From JAJAZB01 sp964244295 (GTDB lineage Bacteria; Bacteroidota; Bacteroidia; Cytophagales; Spirosomataceae): a DNA stretch of 43,681 nt. Positions 7,093 through 15,339 of the stretch are shown piece after piece; within the stretch, counting starts at the first letter, position 1, and every line of letters starts with the position of its first letter. The stretch covers positions 1 through 43,681 of the forward strand of contig CAXTIG010000051.1 in NCBI GenBank assembly GCA_964244295.1. The letters are read 5' to 3'. The notes beneath the pieces were generated by a model. That model was not told the DNA's origin. It saw nothing but the letters and a program-made list of their open reading frames with translations, and did no database searches. Both the position numbers and the translations under genes were made by a program.

Positions 7093-8615
7093 CATTTCCC
7101 ATACAACGCCTGCGCGGCCTTCTCGTACTTGTCGCCGGGTGCCCATTTGGGGGCGGTGGGGCGGTTGGCGATGAGGCGGGCGGCGTGGGCGTACGACTGG
7201 CAATATTTCAGCAGGTAGGGAAAACTGACGTTGTCGGGGTTGTCCGTGACCTGGTGGTAGTACTTGAAAATCTCGGCGTCGAACTTGGTGAAACCGGGCG
7301 CGTAGTCGGGGGCGGGGATGCCTTTTTCGGCCAGACTCACGTTGTCCGAGCGGTCGAAGAGGTTTTGCTCCGGGGCCGGGTCGTCGATGGCCGTCAGGCC
7401 GAAGGCTTTCGCCCCCGCTTCGATTTGCGGCTTGGCGTCGGTGCGGCTCAGGCCAATCACGGTTACTTTGGTGGTGTCGTTGTAACCCGCGCCGTCGCAG
7501 TCGAGGTTGAACACGCATTGCTTCAGCGGCACCAACGGGTGGTTGGCGTAGTACTTGCTGCCGAGCAGCCCGATTTCTTCGCCGGTGTAGGCGATGAACA
7601 AAATCGAGCGCCTGGGTCGCTGCTGGGTGAAGGCTTTGACGGCCAGCAACACGGAGGTAGTCCCGAAGGCGTTGTCGCGGGCCCCGTTGAAAATGCTGTC
7701 GGCGGGCGTGAAATTGCCGCCGCCGTTTTTGCCCGTGCCCACGTGGTCGTGGTGGGCGGTCAGTACGACGTATTCAGCCTTCAGCACGGGGTCGGTGCCT
7801 TCGAGAATCCCCGCCACGTTGTACGAACTCACCGGCTTGCGCTCCGTACCCGGCACGTTGACACTCAACGCGGTGAGCGTATTGGGCAACGCCTTTTTAC
7901 TGGCCCCGCTCACCCAGAGGTGCGGCATACTCGCCGTCGTTTTCTCCTCGGCCAGCCGGATGCTTTCCCCGCCGAAATAATTGACGATGCTCCCCCAGGG
8001 AAAGGGCAACGCCACGATTTCAATCAGCGCGGCGGCTCCGCGCTCGGCGGCGAGGGCGGTTTTCTTCTCGGAAGCCCCGAAAATCTCCCCCGGATTTTTC
8101 GCGTCGGGTGTGCCGATGGTGGTCACGACGATTTTACCCTTCACGTCCAGGCCCTTGTAATCGTCCTGTCCTTTCTCGGCGTCCACCCAGCCGTAGCCCG
8201 CAAACACGACGGGCGCGTTAGTCAGATTGGCCCCGTCTCCGGCGAAGACGATGAAGTCTTTCTTTTGACGAAGCGTATCCGCGCCCGCCAGCAGGTAGCC
8301 GTTTTTGCCGGGCTTCACGGTTTCGAAGGGCACGAGTTGGAGAAAATTATCGGGGCCAGCGGCGGGTTTGAGGCCCATCAGCCGGAATTGCTCGGCGATG
8401 TAGCGCCCGGCGATGAGGTTGCCCCGTTCGCCGGTGCGGCGGCCCTGCAACTCGTCGGCGGCCAGGAAGCGGAGGTGCGCTTCGGCGTCGCGCTGGGCGA
8501 GGCTGAATTCGGGCGGACGGGGTGGCGACACTGCTTTTTTGGTTTTTTGGGAAAACGCCGCCGCGCTCGTCAGCAGGCAACCCGCCAGGACGGCGGGGAG
8601 AAGGGGAAATTTCAT
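7092..8615 (-). CDS. Secreted M28-family zinc aminopeptidase with PA domain
   Basis: A 507-residue protein with a signal peptide (MKFPLLPAVLAGCLLTSAAA, residues 1-20). A protease-associated domain occupies about residues 125-260 (VFAGYGWVDAEKGQDDYKG and KGKIVVT). The M28 catalytic domain follows: AHHDHVG (first zinc His), NGARDNAFG (bridging Asp), TGEEIGLLGS (general base Glu and ligand Glu), NLDCDG (Asp ligand) and YYHQVTDNPDN (final His). It should remove N-terminal residues from peptides outside the cytoplasm. The start at 8615 opens the signal peptide; the upstream open frame runs into a palindrome. It converges with COX3 and stands downstream of the metal efflux operon with a 39-bp-arm palindrome between. 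Confidence 0.93.
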   Translation of the reverse strand: MKFPLLPAVLAGCLLTSAAAFSQKTKKAVSPPRPPEFSLAQRDAEAHLRFLAADELQGRRTGERGNLIAGRYIAEQFRLMGLKPAAGPDNFLQLVPFETVKPGKNGYLLAGADTLRQKKDFIVFAGDGANLTNAPVVFAGYGWVDAEKGQDDYKGLDVKGKIVVTTIGTPDAKNPGEIFGASEKKTALAAERGAAALIEIVALPFPWGSIVNYFGGESIRLAEEKTTASMPHLWVSGASKKALPNTLTALSVNVPGTERKPVSSYNVAGILEGTDPVLKAEYVVLTAHHDHVGTGKNGGGNFTPADSIFNGARDNAFGTTSVLLAVKAFTQQRPRRSILFIAYTGEEIGLLGSKYYANHPLVPLKQCVFNLDCDGAGYNDTTKVTVIGLSRTDAKPQIEAGAKAFGLTAIDDPAPEQNLFDRSDNVSLAEKGIPAPDYAPGFTKFDAEIFKYYHQVTDNPDNVSFPYLLKYCQSYAHAARLIANRPTAPKWAPGDKYEKAAQALYGK

Positions 8616-8657
8616 GAATGTGGAAATCAAGTTTTTTACAAAGAAACGAAGGAAAAA

Positions 8658-8773
8658 GCAACCCTGACAGCGGGCGTAGCCCCTGTCAGCGGTTGCAGGC
8701 TGGCCGGTAGCCAAGTTAGGTTATTCAGGAAGGCGCAACCGCTGACAGGGGCTACGCCCGCTGTCAGGGTTGC
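8658..8773. repeat. Palindrome with perfect 39-bp arms
   Basis: Arms 8658-8696 and 8735-8773 are exact inverted repeats around a 38-base spacer, the longest perfect arms in the window. Each arm also contains a smaller palindrome (CTGACAG…CTGTCAG). The right arm ends on the first base of the TAG stop codon of the efflux adaptor, and the left arm is 43 bp upstream of the peptidase start. Confidence 0.9.
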
Positions 8774-10110
8774 TACTCCTCTTCCGCCTCCTGCGTGCTG
8801 GCCTGCATCAGGTAGGCCCCCTTCCGCACGATGGCGTTGCCGTTCACGGGTTTTTGCGGGAAAACTTCGGTTTGCCCCCCTTCGGTTTGGCCTAGTTTCA
8901 CCGGAATTTTCCGAAAACTCAGCGGTTTTTCCTGGACAAAAATGAACCGGGCCTCGCCCTCGCTCACGATGGCCTCCTCCGGCAGGGTCTGGGCCTGGCG
9001 GCTGCCCGTCCGGATTTTCACCGCCACGTACATCCCCGGCAACAGGCGGCGCTCCACGGCCGGATCGCTCAGGTGGCCGTGGATGTTGAGCGTTTTGGCC
9101 TCGCCCTCCAGCGTTTTTCCAACCAGAAAAACCGTCCCGGCGGCGGGTTTCGGCCCGAATTGGGGACTGACGAGCAGCAACTTCTGCCCGTTCTGAATTT
9201 TGGCGGCGTCTTTCTCAAACACTTTCACATCCAAGTGTTTGTGCGCCGTACCGATGAGTTCAATCAGCACGTCGGCAGGGCTGATGTTTTTCCCCAACGT
9301 CACGTTGACGTGTTCTACGTTGCCCGTGATGGGCGCTTTCACGGCTAGTGTGGCGCTGAGTGTACCGCTGCGAATGGCTTCCAGCGAGGCACCGACCAAC
9401 CGGAATTTCGCTTCCAGCGCACGGACGAGCGCCTGCGTGTTGGCTACTTCGGCCTGGGCCTGTTCGAGGCGGCGGCGGGCACCCACTTCTTCGGCGTTGA
9501 GGGTGGTCTGGCGTTGTAATTCCTGTTGTTGAAAGGTCAGGCGGCTGCGGGCCTGGAGGTAGTCCTGCTGCATCTGGATGAATTCCATGCTTTCAACCGT
9601 GAGCAGGGTTTCGCCCTTCGCCACCGGGCTACCGGGCAACTTGCGGATGCTGCGCACGTAACCCCCGACGGGCAAACTCACCGAAGCCAGGTACATCGGT
9701 GGCACGTCCACCACGCCGTTGGCGAGCACTTCGTCGTTGAGCGTGGTCGTGTCGAACGGGCCGGTTTCGAGGCCCAGGGTTTTGGCTTGTTCGGGCGTGA
9801 GCGTGACGAGGTCGGTGGGTGGGGAAACCGCTGAAACGGTTTTTTCGTCGTCGTCGGTGCTGGGGTTGGTGCAGGCGGAAAAAAGAAACATTCCCGCGCC
9901 CGTCATTGCGAGGAGGGAGCGCAGCGACCGACGAAGCAATCCCCTCCCGGAGACCGGATAGCTCAGGGCAAGTCGGCTGGGATTAGCTCCCTGGTCTCCG
10001 GGAGGGGATTGCTTCGCTCCGGCGAAAAAATCTCGCTTCGCGTCGCTTTTTTCGCCTCCGCTCGCAATGACGGGCGCGGGGAAGCTGGTTTTGTCTCGAT
10101 TAATTTTCAT
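8773..10110 (-). CDS. RND efflux periplasmic adaptor (CusB/CzcB type) with repeat-derived N-terminus
   Basis: A 445-residue membrane fusion protein linking the inner membrane RND pump to the outer membrane channel. It shows the barrel-sandwich strands VGGYVRSIRKLPGSPVAKGETLLTVES, a coiled coil of about 60 residues (QDYLQARSRLTFQQQELQRQ onward), VKAPITGNVEHV, and a C-terminal beta-barrel and proximal domain. The ATG at 10110 overlaps the end of the channel gene by 11 bp, which argues for this start and for translational coupling. Residues about 11-73 are then encoded by a nested palindromic element, after which MFLFSACTNP looks like the end of a lipoprotein signal (Cys as lipid site). Translation might instead restart at an ATG near 9906 or 9891, bypassing most of the element. 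Confidence 0.88.
   Translation of the reverse strand: MKINRDKTSFPAPVIASGGEKSDAKRDFFAGAKQSPPGDQGANPSRLALSYPVSGRGLLRRSLRSLLAMTGAGMFLFSACTNPSTDDDEKTVSAVSPPTDLVTLTPEQAKTLGLETGPFDTTTLNDEVLANGVVDVPPMYLASVSLPVGGYVRSIRKLPGSPVAKGETLLTVESMEFIQMQQDYLQARSRLTFQQQELQRQTTLNAEEVGARRRLEQAQAEVANTQALVRALEAKFRLVGASLEAIRSGTLSATLAVKAPITGNVEHVNVTLGKNISPADVLIELIGTAHKHLDVKVFEKDAAKIQNGQKLLLVSPQFGPKPAAGTVFLVGKTLEGEAKTLNIHGHLSDPAVERRLLPGMYVAVKIRTGSRQAQTLPEEAIVSEGEARFIFVQEKPLSFRKIPVKLGQTEGGQTEVFPQKPVNGNAIVRKGAYLMQASTQEAEEE
9893..10080. repeat. Composite palindromic element inside the adaptor gene
   Basis: Outer arms 9893-9912 and 10061-10080 are perfect 20-bp inverted repeats ending in GTCATTGCGAG. Inner arms 9932-9955 and 9993-10016 are perfect over 24 bp. 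The right half also carries a hairpin GGCGAAAAAA/TTTTTTCGCC (10021-10056) that has no counterpart in the left half, so it looks like a later insertion. The whole block is read in frame without a stop. Confidence 0.85.
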
Positions 10111-11524
10111 ACCCCAACAAGGTTTCAAGGTCGATCACGACCTGGTTGTACTGTTCGATTTCGGTCAGATACGCCTCGCGCAAGGCCCAGGCTTGCTGGG
10201 TGGCGGCGAAAAACTCGACGTAGTCGATGTCGCCCGCCCGGTAGCTTTTCAGGGCCGTTTCCAGAATCAAATCGGCCTGCGGTAAGGCGCTGCTTTCGTA
10301 GTAGTCGAGCGAGCGTTGGAATTTTCCGATTTGCTGCCGGAGCGCCGCAAGTTGGCCGCTGAGTCGCCGGGTGGCGTAGGCGAGTTGACTTTGCACCACC
10401 TGCTCGCCCAGTGCGGCGGCCTGAATCCGGGCTTTCTGTGCCCCGGCGAACAGCGGCAAGCCCACGCCCGCCTGCACGACGTTCTGGTTGTGGCGGTTTT
10501 CGATGCTCTGGTTCAAAATTCCCACCCGCAAATCAGGCTTCAACCGCTGGCGTTCCACGGCGGTTTGCTGCGCGCTGACGGCGGTTTGTTGCCCTAAAAC
10601 GGCCAGCAACGGATTGTTTTCCAAAACCACCGAATCCGGCGGTAGGGGGCGTTTCAAGGGCGTTTGGGCATCGAGTTGCACCGAATCGCGGGTGTCGAGC
10701 AGCACCTGCAAGGTCTGAACCTGGCTGGCCGCGTCGGCCCGGAGACCGAGGGCGCGGTTGCGCACTTCCCGCAGGCGGGCCTCGGCGCTGACTTGTTCCA
10801 GCCGGTTGGTTTCGCCCGTCCGGTAGCGAACGGCGGCGGCGCGGGCGGCGGTTTGGTAGAGCGAATCCTGGGCGGCAAGCAATTCCCGCCGCCGCTGATT
10901 GAGCAGCAGGCGGTAGTAGCCGGTTTTCAGTTGTGAAGCCAGTTCCACCCGGCTCAGGCGCAGGCGGTTCTGGCTCAGGCCCGCGTTGCGATTCAGCAGC
11001 TCGGCCTGGGCGCGGTACAGGCCCGGCCAGGCGAAACTTTGTACCACGCCCACCGTGTAGTCTTGCGTAAAATAGGTCTGGGTGCGCCCGTACTGCACAT
11101 CCAGGAACGTACGGGGAACGTCGAAGGCCGTGCCGCGCAGGGCCTGTTGCTGGCGCAGGTCGAGGGCAGCGGTTTGAAGTTGGCCGTTTTGCTGGGTGGC
11201 GGTTTGGAGGGCGGTTTGAAGGCTGAGGGGGCGTTGGGCTGATGCGGTGGTGAAAAATACAGCCAGCGTGGCAGCGGGAAGTAGCTTCCATCCGCCGCCG
11301 AACCACCGCAACGGCGGACCGCCCGCCCCTACGGGGCACCCCTCCTTGATAAAGGAGGGGAGTCGTTGCTGGTTTCCCCTCCTTGATAAAGGAGGGGTGG
11401 CCGAAGGCCGGGGTGGTTCGGTCGAGTTGCAAGCTGCTCCCATCTTCCACCCAACCACCCCGCCGCTTCGCGGCACCCCTCCTTTATCAAGGAGGGGAAT
11501 TGTATCATGTCCCTTTTTTTTCAT
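10100..11524 (-). CDS. TolC-family outer membrane efflux channel with repeat-derived N-terminal extension
   Basis: A 474-residue TolC/CusC-type channel. Two outer-membrane-efflux repeats can be followed (LSLQTALQTATQQNGQLQ opening, then GVVQSFAWPGLYRAQAELL; second copy around PLFAGAQKARIQAAALGEQV), each with long helices for the periplasmic tunnel. The ATG at 11524 lies 2 bp after the pump's stop codon, so the start is well supported by coupling. Yet a normal signal peptide core, LLPAATLAVFFTTASAQ, begins only at about residue 81; residues 9-75 come from a palindromic repeat with Gly/Pro-rich text such as IPLLDKGGVPRSGG. Export therefore needs either a very long signal region or an internal start (a TTG at residue 72 is possible). 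It ends overlapping the adaptor start. Confidence 0.88.
   Translation of the reverse strand: MKKKGHDTIPLLDKGGVPRSGGVVGWKMGAACNSTEPPRPSATPPLSRRGNQQRLPSFIKEGCPVGAGGPPLRWFGGGWKLLPAATLAVFFTTASAQRPLSLQTALQTATQQNGQLQTAALDLRQQQALRGTAFDVPRTFLDVQYGRTQTYFTQDYTVGVVQSFAWPGLYRAQAELLNRNAGLSQNRLRLSRVELASQLKTGYYRLLLNQRRRELLAAQDSLYQTAARAAAVRYRTGETNRLEQVSAEARLREVRNRALGLRADAASQVQTLQVLLDTRDSVQLDAQTPLKRPLPPDSVVLENNPLLAVLGQQTAVSAQQTAVERQRLKPDLRVGILNQSIENRHNQNVVQAGVGLPLFAGAQKARIQAAALGEQVVQSQLAYATRRLSGQLAALRQQIGKFQRSLDYYESSALPQADLILETALKSYRAGDIDYVEFFAATQQAWALREAYLTEIEQYNQVVIDLETLLGYEN
11301..11499. repeat. Palindromic element and extra arm inside the TolC-like gene
   Basis: A full element has arms at 11374-11418 and 11453-11499, each beginning with the sub-palindrome CCCTCCTTGATAAAGGAGGG. 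Beside it at 11301-11362 is an additional right-hand arm. The same family occurs between genes at 31181-31312. All of it is read in frame between the start codon and the signal peptide core. Confidence 0.85.
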
Positions 11525-11526
11525 CG

Positions 11527-14500
11527 TCAAACCTGTTTTTTCTCTTTCGTAAACAACCCATAAATCACCGGCAGCACCACCAACGTCAGGAAGGTGGACG
11601 AGAGCAATCCGCCGATGACGACCGTCGCCAGCGGGCGCTGCACTTCGGCCCCGGAGGTGTTGGCGAGGGCCATCGGCAGGAAGCCGAGCGAGGCCACCGC
11701 CGCCGTCATCAGCACGGGCCGGAAGCGGATTTTTACCCCGTGTAAAATCCGGGCGGAAATCGACGCGTAGCCTTCGTTGCGCGATTGGTTGAATTGCCCG
11801 ATGAGCACGATGCCGTTCAGAACCGACACGCCGAACAACGCGATGAAGCCCACGCCCGCCGAAATGCTGAAGGGCAAATCCCGCAACCAAAGCGCCAGAA
11901 TGCCGCCGATGGCTGACATCGGGATGGCGGTGAAAATCATCAGCGTTTGCGGCAGGCTGTGGAAGGTCAGAAAAAGCAGGACGAAAATCAGCAGCAGCGC
12001 CAGCGGTACGGCGATCGAGAGCCGGGCTTTGGCCGCCTGCAAGTTCTCGAAGGCCCCGCCGTAGCGGTAGGCGTAGCCGGGCGGCAGTTTGACCTTGCTT
12101 TCGATGACCCGCTGAATTTCTTCGACCAGACTTTCCACGTCGCGGCCCCGGGCATTGATGCCGATGGTGATGCGGCGGCGGGTGTCGTCGCGGGAAATCT
12201 GCGTCGGGGCGGCCTTCAGGCCGATGTCGGCCAGTTCGGCGAGGGGAATCGTGCCACCGCCGGGCAGCGCGACGCTGAGCGTGCGGAGGTTGTCGGGATT
12301 TTGCCGGGAGGCGCTGTCGAGGCGCACGACGAGGTCGAAGCGTTTTTCACCCTCGAACACCACCCCCGCCGCCTGCCCGGCGAAGGCCGTGCGAATGAGC
12401 GCGTTGAGGTCGGCCACGCTCACGCCGTACTGGGCCAGTCGCTCGCGGCGGTAGGTGACTACGAGTTGGGGCAGGCCCTGAATCTGTTCGACCTTGCAGG
12501 CCCCCACACCCCGGATGCGCTCGATGTGCCGGGCGGCTTCGCTGGCTTTTTGAAACAACACCTCCAGGTTTTCGCCGTAAATCTTCACGGCAATGTCCGA
12601 CTTTACGCCCGTCATTAGTTCGTTGAAGCGCATCTGAATCGGTTGCTGAAAATCGAAGTAGGCACCGGGAATCACCGTCAGCGCCTCGCTCATTTTTTCG
12701 GCCAGTTCGTCGCGGGTTTTGGCCGAGGTCCAGTCGTCTTTGTTTTCCTTTAAAATCACCATCATGTCGGCTGCTTCGATGGGCATGGGATCGGTGGGCA
12801 CTTCGGAAGCCCCGATTTTCCCGACGATTTCCTTGACTTCGGGGAATTTTTCCAACAAAATCTTCTCGGCTTTCAGCGTCAGGTCAATCTCCGAACTGAG
12901 CGAAGCGCCGGTGGGCATTCGGGTATCCACGGCAAAATCGCCCTCGTCGAGCGTTGGGATGAATTCACCGCCCAACCTTGAAAACACGAACAAAGACCCG
13001 ACCAGCAGCGCCACCGCCCCGACGAGCACCGCCACTTTCCGCCGCAAGGCCCAGGCGATGACGGGTTCGTAAACCCGGTACAGTCGCCCCAAAAGTTTGT
13101 CCGAAAACGTCGCTTTCGTCGGCACGTTCTTGCTCAAAAACAAGGCAGAGGCCATCGGCACGTAGGTCAGCGAGAGCACCAGCGCACCCAGAATGGCGAA
13201 GCTGACCGTCTGCGCCATCGGCACGAACATTTTTCCCTCCACGCCTTCGAGCGCCAGAATGGGCAGGTACACCATCAAAATGATGATTTCGCCGAAGGCC
13301 GCCGAGCGCCGGATTTGGGAGGCCGACTCGATGACGGTTTCGTCCATCTCGGCCTGGTTGAACACGCCATCGGGGTGGAGTTTTAGTTTCTGGTGGAGGT
13401 GGTGAACCGTGCTTTCGACGATGATCACGGCCCCGTCCACAATCAGCCCGAAGTCGATGGCACCGAGGCTCATCAAATTGGCCGAGAGGCCGAACACGTG
13501 CATCATGCCCAGCGTGAAAAGCATCGCCAGCGGAATCACCGAGGCCACCACCAGCCCCGCCCGCAGGCTACCGAGCAACACCACCAGCACGAACACCACG
13601 ATGAGGCCGCCTTCGAGGAGGTTGGTCGTGACAGTGTTGATGGCCCGGTTCACCAGCCGGGTGCGGTCGAGGTAGGCGTGGATTTCGAGGCCTTCGGGGA
13701 GGGTTTTCTCGATTTCCACAATCCGCGCTTTCACGCCCTGAATCGTAGCGGCGGAGTTGGCCCCTTTGAGCATCATCACGATGCCCCCGGCGGTTTCGCC
13801 CCGTCCGTTGTCGGTCAGCGCCCCGTAGCGCGTGGCCTGGCCGAAGCGCACAGTCGCCACGTCGCGGATGCGCAGCGGTAGCCCGTTTTCGTTGCGGACG
13901 ACCGTGTTTTCAAGATCGGCCAAACTTTTCACCAGCCCGTCGCCCCGGATGAACAGCGCCTCGCTGCCCCGCTCGATGTAGCTGCCGCCGGTGCTGGCGT
14001 TGTTTTGCTCCACGGCCCGCAGCAACTGGCCCAGCGTGACGTTGGCCGCCCGCAGCCGTTCCGGGTTGACGCTGACTTCGTACTCCTTCAACTGCCCGCC
14101 GAAACTGCTCACTTCGATCACCCCCGGCACGCCGGAAAGTTGTCGCCGCACTACCCAATCCTGAATCGTGCGCAGGTCGGCGAGGGCGTAGCGGCTTTCG
14201 TAGCCTTTTTTTGGACGAAGTATGTACTGGTAAATTTCGCCTAGGCCGGTGGTGATGGGCATCAGTTCGGGGCGGCCAAAATCGGCGTTGATGCTGCTCT
14301 CGGCGGACCGGATTTGTTCCGAAACCAACTGGCGGCAGCGCAGTACGTCGGCGTTTTCCTCGAACACGATGGTGATAACCGAAATGCCCGGTCGGCTCAC
14401 CGAGCGGATTTCGACCCGTTGCGGCACGTTAGCCAGGGCCAGCTCGACCGGGGCCGTGACGAACTGCTCGATTTCCTGCGCCGACAGCGCCGGGGCGCGG

Positions 14501-14652
14501 GTGATGACCTGCACCTGGTTGTTGGTGATGTCGGGCACGGCGTCGATGGGCAACTGCGTGACGGCGTACCCGCCCCAGCCCATCAGGGCCAGCACCAGCA
14601 GGAACACGATGAGTTTATTCTGAACGCTGTAGCGAATGAGGGCGTCAATCAT
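11527..14652 (-). CDS. Heavy-metal efflux RND transporter (CzcA/CusA family)
   Basis: A 1041-residue inner membrane proton/metal antiporter of the HME-RND family. It has the N-terminal helix LIVFLLVLALMGWGGYAV, two large periplasmic loops, and two sets of helices (roughly residues 330-530 and 860-1035). The signature GAIDFGLIVDGAVIIVE near residues 395-411 matches the DFGxxxDGAxxxxE proton-relay motif, closer to CzcA-type divalent-cation pumps (Zn, Co, Cd, Ni) than to the copper/silver type. PDITNNQVQVIT near residue 41 is also typical. It is followed directly by the TolC-like channel and adaptor, and preceded by a His-rich secreted protein, making a complete tripartite exporter. Metal specificity is inferred. 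Confidence 0.94.
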   Translation of the reverse strand: MIDALIRYSVQNKLIVFLLVLALMGWGGYAVTQLPIDAVPDITNNQVQVITRAPALSAQEIEQFVTAPVELALANVPQRVEIRSVSRPGISVITIVFEENADVLRCRQLVSEQIRSAESSINADFGRPELMPITTGLGEIYQYILRPKKGYESRYALADLRTIQDWVVRRQLSGVPGVIEVSSFGGQLKEYEVSVNPERLRAANVTLGQLLRAVEQNNASTGGSYIERGSEALFIRGDGLVKSLADLENTVVRNENGLPLRIRDVATVRFGQATRYGALTDNGRGETAGGIVMMLKGANSAATIQGVKARIVEIEKTLPEGLEIHAYLDRTRLVNRAINTVTTNLLEGGLIVVFVLVVLLGSLRAGLVVASVIPLAMLFTLGMMHVFGLSANLMSLGAIDFGLIVDGAVIIVESTVHHLHQKLKLHPDGVFNQAEMDETVIESASQIRRSAAFGEIIILMVYLPILALEGVEGKMFVPMAQTVSFAILGALVLSLTYVPMASALFLSKNVPTKATFSDKLLGRLYRVYEPVIAWALRRKVAVLVGAVALLVGSLFVFSRLGGEFIPTLDEGDFAVDTRMPTGASLSSEIDLTLKAEKILLEKFPEVKEIVGKIGASEVPTDPMPIEAADMMVILKENKDDWTSAKTRDELAEKMSEALTVIPGAYFDFQQPIQMRFNELMTGVKSDIAVKIYGENLEVLFQKASEAARHIERIRGVGACKVEQIQGLPQLVVTYRRERLAQYGVSVADLNALIRTAFAGQAAGVVFEGEKRFDLVVRLDSASRQNPDNLRTLSVALPGGGTIPLAELADIGLKAAPTQISRDDTRRRITIGINARGRDVESLVEEIQRVIESKVKLPPGYAYRYGGAFENLQAAKARLSIAVPLALLLIFVLLFLTFHSLPQTLMIFTAIPMSAIGGILALWLRDLPFSISAGVGFIALFGVSVLNGIVLIGQFNQSRNEGYASISARILHGVKIRFRPVLMTAAVASLGFLPMALANTSGAEVQRPLATVVIGGLLSSTFLTLVVLPVIYGLFTKEKKQV

Positions 14653-14679
14653 TGAACCATGATTAAATGGATTATACCT

Positions 14680-14716
14680 GATTTACCGGAATTAGGGCGT
14701 CCCAATCCGGTAAATC
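14680..14716. repeat. Hairpin in the gap upstream of the RND pump
   Basis: GATTTACCGGA (14680-14690) and TCCGGTAAATC (14706-14716) form a perfect 11-bp stem, extended inward by ATTAGGG/CCCAAT. It lies in the 86-bp gap between the His-rich protein gene and the pump and may attenuate or protect the transcript. Confidence 0.7.
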
Positions 14717-14738
14717 CTTACATCCTGAAAATCTTGGT

Positions 14739-15122
14739 TCAGACCTTGGGCGGGTTCAGCAGGGCGGCTGAGAAGGCGAAGGCGTAGCGGTTTTCCCAAC
14801 GCGGGAGCGATGGGGCGGTGCTTTCGGTGAAGGAGACTTTTTCAAAAACAAAAACCAGCGGTTGCCAGACGAAAAGCTGCGCCGCCGCGTGAAAATCAAC
14901 GGCGGGCAGGTTGGAATGGCAGTGGTTGGGGTGGTTGTGGTGGAAGGCGTCGGCGGCGTAGTGTTCCCAGAGGAAATGCAGCACGCTCAGGTCTTCGCCT
15001 TCTTCGCGCTGGTGTTCATGAAAATGCTCGATGAGGCCGGGCAAGCGTTCCGCCGATACGGAGGGCAAAACGCTCCCCGCCAGCAGCAAAACACCCATGA
15101 AAAAGGCCAGAATCCGGTGCAT
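14739..15122 (-). CDS. His-rich exported protein heading the metal efflux operon
   Basis: A 127-residue protein with an N-terminal signal peptide (residues 1-23, ending VLPSVSA) and a His-rich middle: FHEHQREEGED, HFLWEHYAADAFHHNHPNHCH around residues 33-80. The clustered His, Cys and acidic residues suggest periplasmic metal binding, fitting its place first in the CzcA-type operon; it may pass ions to the adaptor or sense metal. No named family is recognised. The start at 15122 (MHRILAFF) is preferred to the open frame 24 bp upstream because a TACCTTTG -7 box lies only 5 bp upstream of it. Confidence 0.75.
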   Translation of the reverse strand: MHRILAFFMGVLLLAGSVLPSVSAERLPGLIEHFHEHQREEGEDLSVLHFLWEHYAADAFHHNHPNHCHSNLPAVDFHAAAQLFVWQPLVFVFEKVSFTESTAPSLPRWENRYAFAFSAALLNPPKV

Positions 15123-15127
15123 GGGGG

Positions 15128-15135
15128 CAAAGGTA
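15128..15135 (-). promoter_or_regulatory. Probable -7 box of the metal efflux operon
   Basis: On the minus strand TACCTTTG fits the Bacteroidota -7 consensus TAnnTTTG exactly and ends 5 bp before the ATG at 15122, implying a very short or absent leader. A clear TTTG -33 box at the usual distance is not seen; that position falls near the edge of a palindrome. Confidence 0.45.
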
Positions 15136-15155
15136 GAAATTTTCAAACTCCTCCA

Positions 15156-15326
15156 CTGTCATTCTGAGCTTGAGTAGTGTCTCAGTTTGAGTTGAAACTT
15201 GTTGATTTACAGAATTCCAAGGCTCAAACTGAGACACTACCTGAGCTTGCGAAGAACCTTTCGCGCTAGAGGTCCAAATAGTTGGAAGTTAACCGCGAGA
15301 GGTTCTTCGCAAGCTCAGCATGACAG
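15156..15326. repeat. GTCAT-family palindrome interrupted by a nested insert
   Basis: The left arm is split: 15156-15172 and 15250-15265 together read as the inverted repeat of 15294-15326 (CTGTCAT…CTGAGCTTGCGAAGAACC). Removing 15173-15249 restores a normal palindrome like those at 34948-35074 and 38530-38625. It occupies the gap between the His-rich gene and the enolase-superfamily gene. Confidence 0.85.
15173..15240. mobile_element. 68-bp MITE-like element with 9-bp target duplication
   Basis: Perfect 18-bp terminal inverted repeats, GTAGTGTCTCAGTTTGAG (15174-15191) and its complement (15223-15240), enclose a 31-base core. CTGAGCTTG stands immediately on both sides (15164-15172 and 15241-15249), with one extra A at the left junction. 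Too short to code for anything, so it would need a transposase in trans. The parent insertion sequence is not identified here. Confidence 0.8.
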
Positions 15327-15339
15327 GCAACGTTAAACC

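Noticed and set aside
6954..8945. A 663-codon open frame on the plus strand
   Set aside because: It is antisense to the M28 peptidase, which has a signal peptide and all zinc ligands; the plus-strand product is Val/Gly/Arg-rich without any family motif.
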